Source: Allium sativum (lineage: Eukaryota; Streptophyta; Magnoliopsida; Asparagales; Amaryllidaceae). Taken from it: 64,000 nt of DNA. The DNA lies in assembly GCA_030737875.1 (NCBI GenBank), contig CM060912.1:458556310-458620309 (forward strand). The letters are read 5' to 3'. Made by a program: the position numbers and the translations under genes. The notes under the pieces are model-generated. The model did not search any database. It had not been told where the DNA came from and saw only the letters and a program-made list of their open reading frames with translations. Positions within the stretch are counted from its first letter, which is position 1. Each line of letters starts with the position of its first letter. This document shows positions 56,899 to 64,000 of the stretch, piece after piece.

Positions 56899-58778
56899 TT
56901 ACTGCAGCAATCTTTCAACTACGTCTCTCAAATGACAACATTCGTTGATGGAATGACCGTGGGTTCCATGGAACAAACAAAACTTTTCCGTTGTGATCTC
57001 TTTTTCAGTGGAGTCTCTAGGTGGTGGTTTTTTGTATTGCAATATGTTGTATGTGTCCAAATAAATGTTTTCCAAGGTATCATTCAATGGTGAATAGTTT
57101 TCGAAAGTCTGGAATCGAGGTCTTTTGCTGGAATTGTTCCCTCGGTTCCTACTCCTCCTATTTCCGTTTCCATTCTTATTGCTGTTACTTCTGTTCTTGT
57201 TGCCAACGTTTACTTCAACCTTCCCTGAACTGTCACCAGATTGTTTCATAACAACATTACTTTGGACACCTTCCCCTGAGGCCCCTTCGGACTTTCTCTT
57301 CCTATTTGCATGAGCTTCTTCTCACCTTAAGCGAATACTAGCTTTTTCGTAGAACAATTCCCTTGTGGGGGGCGGTTTCCCGGATAGATAATCCCCAAAT
57401 TCCGTGTCCAGGTCAACTCCTTCTATTAAAGCCATTAGAATAGTGGGTTCATGAGGGTCATTAACTTCGGTGACGGCCAGGTTGAAGCGGTCCAAATATG
57501 ATTTCAGAGATTCGCCCAGAGCCTGTTTAATCCTTGACAATTCTATGATGTTTTGGATTTTTGGGCGTGAAGTCGAAACTGGTTCATAAAGCACTCACTT
57601 AATTCTGTGAAATTTGACACTGACCGTGGAGGGAGTCGGGTGAACCACATTAATGCCACGTCTTCTAGATAAATTGGAAAGGCCTTGCATTTTATAGCAT
57701 TTGGAGCTGCTGCGGCATTCATGAACCATGCATACCTCATCAGATGTTGTCCTGGGTTTGTTCTCCCTGGATATCGATCCATTTGTGGCAAGTTGAATCG
57801 CCGAGGGAACTGGAAGTCCAATATATCATCTGTGAAGGGGGTATGACTTTGCTCAAAGCCCCAGTCCTCATTAATGTATCGTCAGCTTTCGGACATAATC
57901 TGATGCACCATTGCCCACACATCGGCATTTGTTAATGTCTGCAAAGGTTCTCTAGGTCTAATATTCGGATTACCCCTAGGTTCCTGATTAGGGGATATCC
58001 TCCTGTTTCTAGCGGCTGCTCTACGTTGCTCCCTACGCTCCCGGTCGATCTCAGGTGGAAGGGGCTGGAGAAGTTGATGTTGCGTAGGATTAGTAATATT
58101 AGGATCCTTGGGTAGAACATGGGATCCACGCATGGGCAACAACATAGCCTCTCTCAAGCTGGGGTCATCAGGCCCTAATACATGAGCGGTCTCCTCGCGG
58201 GATCCTAAAGATCCAAAACTTAACTGATCAAGATTCTGAGGTCGCTCAAGCGGCCTTCTTTCATGAGGACGTCCCTCATCTGAAGAAGATGAATAATCTG
58301 CAGCAAGGCAGCGTGTTGGGGAAGGTGTATTCCCTACTCATGGTGATTATGTTCTCTTGCATGCGAAGACTATCACGCTTATAGGCTTCCAATGCCTCCT
58401 TAGTACTCTGGAGCATTTCAAGAAAGCGTGAAAAATCTCCTTGTGTGACTGGTGCAGATGGGTCAGGCTGATCATTGGTCATAGTGGCTGGAATCGGAGC
58501 ATTGGTAGGAGCTCAAGTTGAAGTTCCAGCTTCACTTTGATTCAGATCGGATCGGAGCATAGTGGTACAGCTGGACCGGTTCGGATGGGGGAGTGGGTGA
58601 CTTCAACATCATTGGATCAGCTCGGATTGGGGTCTTCGGTTCGGTTCGGACCTTCCGGACCGGAGCGGCCTATTCCAGATTCTTGACCACGCGACCTCGT
58701 CACGACCATTGTTTGCTGATCTTCATTAAATTCATTCCCTCGATTACTTTGGATTTCCTTGCCTTTTCCTTTGGCCAT
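56899..58778 (-). pseudogene. Retand-type gag
   Basis: I start it at 58778 (MAKGKGKEIQS), about 150 bp after the LTR. Pieces in order: basic/acidic N-terminus ending at a stop at 58617; DFSRFLEMLQSTKEALEAYK (58482-58276); Arg-rich REQRRAAARNRR (about 58050); retrotransposon gag core with FNLPQMDRYPGRTNPGQHL and MWFTRLPPRSVSNF (57821-57543). After a frameshift near 57550 come KQALGESLKSYLDRFN and a basic Asn/Arg-rich stretch. The last piece is the Tat-type zinc motif FCLFHGTHGHSINEC (about 56960-56920), of the CxxH..GH....C form. At least four frame breaks. Confidence 0.85.
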
Positions 58779-58905
58779 AATTTCCAATTCTTCAGTGATT
58801 AACCAACAGGTACTTAAAGACGTCGAAAACAGAGGATTAACTTCTTTGAATTTGAAGGTCCAAATAGTAGAATGATAATCCCAAAAAGCGGAGAATTCAA
58901 AAATT

Positions 58906-58924
58906 CTCAATGAAAGCACCAAAA
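58906..58924 (-). promoter_or_regulatory. Primer binding site region of the Retand-type element
   Basis: Minus-strand TTTTGGTGCTTTCATTGAG, directly after the 5' LTR end. This is the position and style of the PBS in Tat elements. I do not assign the tRNA. Confidence 0.5.
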
Positions 58925-59647
58925 TGTTAGATCCAAAATTGGCTCTAACACCCAAACGAGTAATGATTCTACTGAAATGAAATCAAAAAACGAAGAAAAC
59001 ACACAATTTATAGTGGTTCGGTGTTAATAGCCTACGTCCACTTTCTACTCTTTGAATTGATGACTTGAATGCAAATACAACAGTGATTCTCACTCAATTT
59101 TCACTTATATAATGCATTGATTTGCTCAATTTCCTTCACAATGTGATTCAAAATGTGATTGTAATCTGAACAAGTCGATGAAATTCGGATAGCAAAGGAG
59201 TTTGAGTTCTGAAAATGCCAAAAGATCCTTCCATATGTCCCTTGATGGTGTATTTATAGGTGGAAAATACTCCTGGGATAGCTTTGGTTCGGATCCACGT
59301 GGCATCCACCCCATTATTATCGGGTTCAGATGGAATATGGTGGCAACAGCGCATCAGGTTAGTGGCAAACGTGGGGAGAATGTGGGTATAACTGCTCTGG
59401 GTCTTAAAGAAACACGGGCTGTAACCTCTACTACTTCAATTGTCTGGTTTCAGATCGGAAGTACTACAAATTAGGGGAACGGATCGGGTTTACCTGAACC
59501 GATCCGATTTGGCATGCGCTCCTTCCTTCTCTGCTCTACGCTGTTCTGTCTTGACCATGGAAATCCGATCCGACTTAACTAAAAAACATTCTTCATTCTT
59601 TTGATCTTTTAATCTTTGTGTAGCCTAGTTCACAAAGTAGGCTAACA
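58925..59647 (-). repeat. 5' LTR of the Retand-type element
   Basis: 723 bp; partner of 41828-42556. Minus-strand TATAAATA box at 59251-59258 drives gag-pol. A GATCCGATCC repeat present in the other LTR is one unit shorter here. Confidence 0.9.
59251..59258 (-). promoter_or_regulatory. TATA box of the Retand-type 5' LTR
   Basis: Minus-strand TATAAATA in a CCTATAAATACACC context. Position and orientation agree with gag-pol on the minus strand. Confidence 0.6.
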
Positions 59648-62600
59648 AAAATCAATTAAGATATACTAGATGTCCTGAGTCTTATTCCATTTTAGGAATA
59701 TTCTTTTACTCAAATTGCCCTTTACATTCGGGAATTACTCCCACTTATCGAAGATTTTCCTACTTTAAACTTTTCATTTAAATCTTTCGTTAAGCAATTC
59801 TTAAGCTCATTCCCATTATCATTAGCTTGGTAAAACTCATTCATTTAAATCTTTATAATTAAATAAAGATTTCTTTTCAACTAATCTTGAGAAATCATCT
59901 TTCTTTTAACCGAGTTAAATAACATTGTTATTGAAGACACTATCCAGTACAAACCCCAAACCAATTGATATTAAATATAAGAATTCAAATAGAGTTATAT
60001 CAACATATATTCAACACCAATTACGAAACCAATGAATACTATAAATGGAATAACAATATAAATATATTTCAAATTCCACACATAGTAAACGTTTACACAA
60101 CGGTAATTAATGCCAAATATCCGAAGATTATTTCTATCCAAACCCAATTTTTATTTAAATTGAAAATCTTTTCTAAATCAAAAGATTTATCTAAACACTC
60201 CCTTCAAAAATTGGTTATATTAATTAAACCAAATAATTTAAGTTTAATTAATTTAAATTTTCAAAGCGTTTTTTTACCGTTTTTAGTCAATTAGGCTGAA
60301 AACGCAAATATCCCAAAATATAGTTTGAAACTTCATATTTATTTTTCTAATCATTTTGAAATCATTTATTTTGATTTATCATAATTTTCCCTATTTTTGA
60401 CAATTTAAAAATAGCTCGTTTCGTTAAAAACAATTTTCGGGTTATTAACGACACTAGCACTGTTTTTATTCAAATTTGATTTGAACTTTTCTCATGATCT
60501 AACCATTGGATTTTAAAATTCCACATATCATTTGAAATCTTTTTTCATTTTGAATCTAACGGTTTTGATTTTGGGAGAATCCGACGGTCGGATCTCATGG
60601 TATGTCAGTTTGAAACCAACTGCCGAATATCGCTACACGGCTAGTTCTATTCTGACCAAACATCGATTATATCTTAAAATAGAATCTAATTGCATTAAAG
60701 TAGTTTATTAATTCTCTAATAATTACTGTAAACCATATTTTCAATATTTCACTTCAAATTTAAATATTTCTATTAAATGGCTGTTATAATATTATTTTTC
60801 AAACTTCATTATCTGGAATCCAATTTTCGTGATGTCCATTATAATAATAAATAAGATAGTTTTATAAAGAAATTTCATTAAAAACCTTTCACAAATACCT
60901 TAACCGAACTTTACTTTTTCTAGGTACTATTAATTTTAAAATAAAAACTTCGACATACCATAACCTGCTTTTAATTTCTCCAAAACAATTTCTTTCTTTT
61001 GCAAATGTTCATTGTAATGAATTGTACTTTACGTCCATCTAAAATCTAACATCAAATTTTGAATTTTATTTTTTGCCAAATATTTATTATTAAAATATTC
61101 AGTTCCCAATTTGGAATAAAACTCAACCAGTGACCATATAATTCAACTTATATGGATCCGATATGTTAATAATATTCCATTAACATATATCAATCATTTC
61201 AACATTCATTATAACATCATTGGACACATATCGTGGCACGGTACATAACATGTAAGCGTTAAAGTTTTAACGCTTATATGTTATTGTCAATCAACATATT
61301 AACCGTAATACACAATTATAAATCAACATATGCATTCGAATACCAAATGGGGTTTGTACCCATATACTATTTATATTGATAAAAGTTTCGTCAAAATAAA
61401 TGGCGATTCACTATTCATCCATAAACTTTTTTATTCAAGTACATGTTTTCAACTACCACAAACACTACATATACATGTCGTTTGGACATGGTAAATTATC
61501 CAAAACCTCATTGTTAATAGTTTAATCATTTAATAATCCAAATGCAAACTTGCAAATATTTATTTTTCAATCAATGTTAACGCACATTGCAAATATTTAC
61601 TTGCAGATAATTTCATGCAACATCAACTACCACATATATAACATATAAATTCAAACCTAAGCAATGTAGTACTCACCATTGATATTCACTCTGCCTATCA
61701 TTAAAATAATGTAGGAATTTTATCATCTAACCGATTCCGAAAAATTTCGACAGTCTTCCGATGTCACCGATGTTTTATCGGAATGAAACAGACAGGGGTT
61801 CGATGCGTTTTGGTTTATAAAAACGACGGGTGCATAACGAGGTATAATTCTGGTTCGAGGAGCAAATAGAGAAGGATTTAAGGAGAAAGAGGCTCGTACT
61901 TTTGGGAGTGGGGCCCACTGACTTGGGAAGCACACGGGTGGGGATCTGGGTGTGTTGACATGGCGGTGTTGGGGATAAGGGGTGGTGGCATGGGCTGGAA
62001 ATAGGTGGATGGGTGTGTTCTTTTGAGTTTTAAAAGGAGGAAGGTGTGTTTTTGGAATTTTAGAGAGTAGGGGACCAACGGGGAGGGAGCTGCTGACATG
62101 GGTTGCTGGTGGGGGAGGGGAGGTGGCTGTTGGAGTTGTTGGGAGGTGGAGCTGGGCGGTAGAAGGGGGAGAGAGGAGAAGGAGGAATGGGAATGGTAGA
62201 AGGGAAGGAGGAAAGTGAAAGAAGGCTTCTCCTTTTATAGAAAAAAGGAAGACATGGATCATTGAGGTGTCGGGATCCTAGGAGAATGGATTAACACCTC
62301 AAAACAAACACAAATGGGCTTGGTTAGGGGTTGACACCTCAAAACAAACACATATTATAGGCTAAATCAATAGTTTAAGCTAATTAGCTTATATACATAC
62401 AACTTGTTAACACAACAATTTATACAATATCGAATATATTTTCTAGTCACATTTACCAGTTTTTCGTGCTCTTCAATAATACGTAAACAAAATTTAAAAT
62501 ACATTTTCTTTATTTTCTTTATTAATTAAAACAAGCTCTAATTGACTATAAATCCTTATATAACTTATTACACTACCTAACGTTGTATAATAATACATCA

Positions 62601-63387
62601 ATGATTATGGAAATAAACTAATGTTCTAAAAACATTTTCACAACATTAGACAACTATATTTTTATTTTTATTATTATATTTTTAAATATTAATTATTGGA
62701 TCAAAACTAATTAATTTTATCATTTAAATCGATTTCCATTTAAAATTTACCTATGTGTTTTCTACTCGCACGATCACATACTAATTCCAATGTCTACGAA
62801 ATTTGAAACTCTACTATATTTTTCAGATGTTATTCTAATGGTCCAAGTCTCGTCAAATTCGGAGTCTGTTTGCCAAATGGCCTTTGTTATTTGATTTTAA
62901 CTAATTTTTCTGACCTGCATTTATATTACGCACGCTCATACACTAACTCTTATTTATTTGTAATTTCGAATCTTTTCATTATTTAACGTTGCAGATTCGA
63001 TAAAATTGGTTTCATCGAATTCCGAGATCATTTTCAAAATATTTATTTTTTTTAGCTTTCTAAAATAGTATCTGAATTATCGATTTTCAAAATATTCTTT
63101 TTATATTACTATTTTAAAAATCCAACAGTCTTATTTTAACTATTTCATAAGTCATATACTATCAGAAACCTCAAAATTAACAATTTTGGTGAATAATGTC
63201 AAATTTTCATTTTTGACGAGAAGTGTTTGAATTGATAAGTTGATGAAACTGATTTAAATAACTTATTTGATCGTTATACCTTTTGAAATCGTATTTAAAA
63301 ATAAGTGTATGAATCCAGAACCATGCGGTTTATTTTAAATTCTCAAAAACTCGTTTTTCAAAATATCAGAAATTCTGGGCCGTTACA
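59648..63387 (-). repeat. Outer minus-strand Gypsy LTR, right piece
   Basis: AT-rich, non-coding. On the minus strand the LTR starts TGTAACGGCCCAG at 63387. A TATA box CTATAAAAGG is at 62231-62240, followed by a C/T- and Pro-codon-rich leader-like region to about 61720. A 179-codon minus-strand frame (61723-62262, Pro/Leu/Ser-rich) starts upstream of the TATA box and has no recognisable domain; I do not call it a gene. The far end of this LTR is lost at the decayed Gypsy insertion (40482). Length at least 5.1 kb. Confidence 0.65.
62231..62240 (-). promoter_or_regulatory. TATA box of the outer LTR
   Basis: Minus-strand CTATAAAAGG, about 1.15 kb into the LTR, followed by a pyrimidine-rich leader. 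Confidence 0.5.
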
Positions 63388-64000
63388 TTGTCCCCTACTT
63401 AAAAACTTTTCGTCCTCGAAAGGAATGATGATGATTGTAAGTTTATAACTATAAATAGATTCAAATATCTTATCTAAATAACTCAATTTAGATAACCCCT
63501 CCAATCCTACCTCTACCTGTCTACAATAAAACAAAGCGTTTCTAATCAGTACACAAGTTTGAACTAGTACTTTTAAACTTATACTTTTCTAATCAAAATA
63601 GCAAATGAGTTTATTGTATATCCATTGTCAAAAATCGTGAATATAACCTCATTATGCATTTCAACTAATGTTTGTCTGAACTTATTGATTGTCCAAAATT
63701 GCCGAAAATTCTGTTTATGTACCATAATCTAACATTTTAAGTTCATAATCGACCCCTTAACTAGTTAAACTAACTACCATACAACACATCCAACAATCAA
63801 TTATTGATTAACTTTTCAAATTTAACTTTATTATTTTCTTCTATATCAAAATACTTATGACTTTTGGGAATCAAAACTATAAATATGTCTCTCACATATG
63901 TATAATTTTCTTAAGTCATTCTAGCATATAACTGACCATGTGTCTTATGAGTTGCTCATCCTAGGATACTCCTGATCCTATCTTCGACAAGTTATTCATC
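63388..64000 (-). other. Start of the outer element's internal region, with polypurine tract
   Basis: On the minus strand a CCTTTCGAGGACGAAAAG string, AAGTAGGGGACAA (about 63388-63400) and the LTR start follow in order, the same arrangement as in the LARD at 13622. The rest, to the window end, is AT-rich and shows no coding frame. Confidence 0.55.

Larger units (their letters stand above)
41828..59647 (-). mobile_element. Tat/Retand-type Gypsy with an extra antisense gene
   Basis: LTR pair 41828-42556 and 58925-59647, both TGTTAG to CTAACA, flanked by CAAAT and AAAAT (a 5-bp duplication with one difference). Orientation is minus: gag at the right, integrase at 52753, polypurine tract beside the left LTR. 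Without the solo LTR it is about 13.6 kb. A second RNase H between RT/RNase H and integrase, and an additional ORF on the opposite strand between pol and the 3' LTR, are hallmarks of Tat-clade elements of the Retand/Grande kind. By-eye comparison of the LTRs gives about 34 substitutions and two indels in about 720 bp. Confidence 0.9.

Noticed and set aside
61723..62262. 179-codon Pro/Leu/Ser-rich minus-strand ORF with a signal-peptide-like start
   Set aside because: Its ATG lies upstream of the LTR TATA box, it sits in a pyrimidine-rich LTR leader that gives Pro/Ser/Leu codons by composition, and no domain is visible.
59648..64000. Host gene in the AT-rich right end
   Set aside because: No frame with domain similarity, no intron-exon pattern, and the LTR start plus polypurine tract near 63387 explain the region as element DNA.
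1..64000. tRNA genes near the tRNA-like PBS strings
   Set aside because: Only the 12-base PBS matches are present, next to LTR ends. I see no cloverleaf around them.

Overview
This window is plant nuclear DNA made almost entirely of nested retrotransposons. I see no convincing host gene, rRNA, tRNA or CRISPR array. The evidence for a plant source is the mix of element types: a Ty3/Gypsy chromovirus of the Tekay/Del type, a Tat/Retand-type Gypsy with a second RNase H and an extra antisense gene, a UBN2-type Copia gag, and a plant L1-type LINE. The dense nesting suggests gene-poor, probably pericentromeric heterochromatin of a large-genome angiosperm. I cannot name the species.

Left stack (1-40481). 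A decayed Gypsy element (gag-pol 33233-37312, 3' LTR 37516-40481) was entered by a Copia-type element. Its gag-only 3' part fills 1-3640, and its 3' LTR (3641 to about 33227) is split into three pieces. One split is a 5'-truncated LINE (3712-5857, minus). The other is a minus-strand, non-coding, LARD-like element (6970-33065, TSD ATTTT) with LTRs of about 6.5 kb around a 1.38 kb core. Into the right LTR of that LARD a young, intact Tekay-like Gypsy has inserted (18546-30136, TSD TAACC). It has one 1475-residue gag-pol frame and practically identical LTRs.

Right stack (40482-64000). The background is a minus-strand Gypsy LTR (40482-41827 plus 59648-63387) and the start of its internal region (63388-64000). 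It was entered by the left-stack Gypsy and by a Tat/Retand-type element (41828-59647, minus). The Retand-type element has a broken gag-pol at 52753-58778. Antisense to this lies a separate transcription unit with candidate TATA boxes, a putative gypsy-type transposon domain, a candidate intron, an Arg/Ser-rich stretch, a coiled coil and an AATAAA signal. A 4.2 kb solo LTR (43840-48068, TSD GATAG) related to the young Tekay LTR sits in the presumed leader of that unit.

Relative ages read by eye: Tekay LTR pair, one substitution (newest); LARD LTR pair, about 1% apart; Retand LTR pair, about 34 substitutions in 720 bp; then the stop-ridden Gypsy and Copia remnants.

The most unusual signal is in the LTRs. 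Several families carry arrays of short inverted repeats downstream of their TATA boxes. One motif of about 95-107 bp occurs twice in each young Tekay LTR and three times in the solo LTR. Its nested stems change by compensatory substitutions while its loop and joining sequences stay fixed, which is the expected signature of a structured RNA in the transcribed leader.
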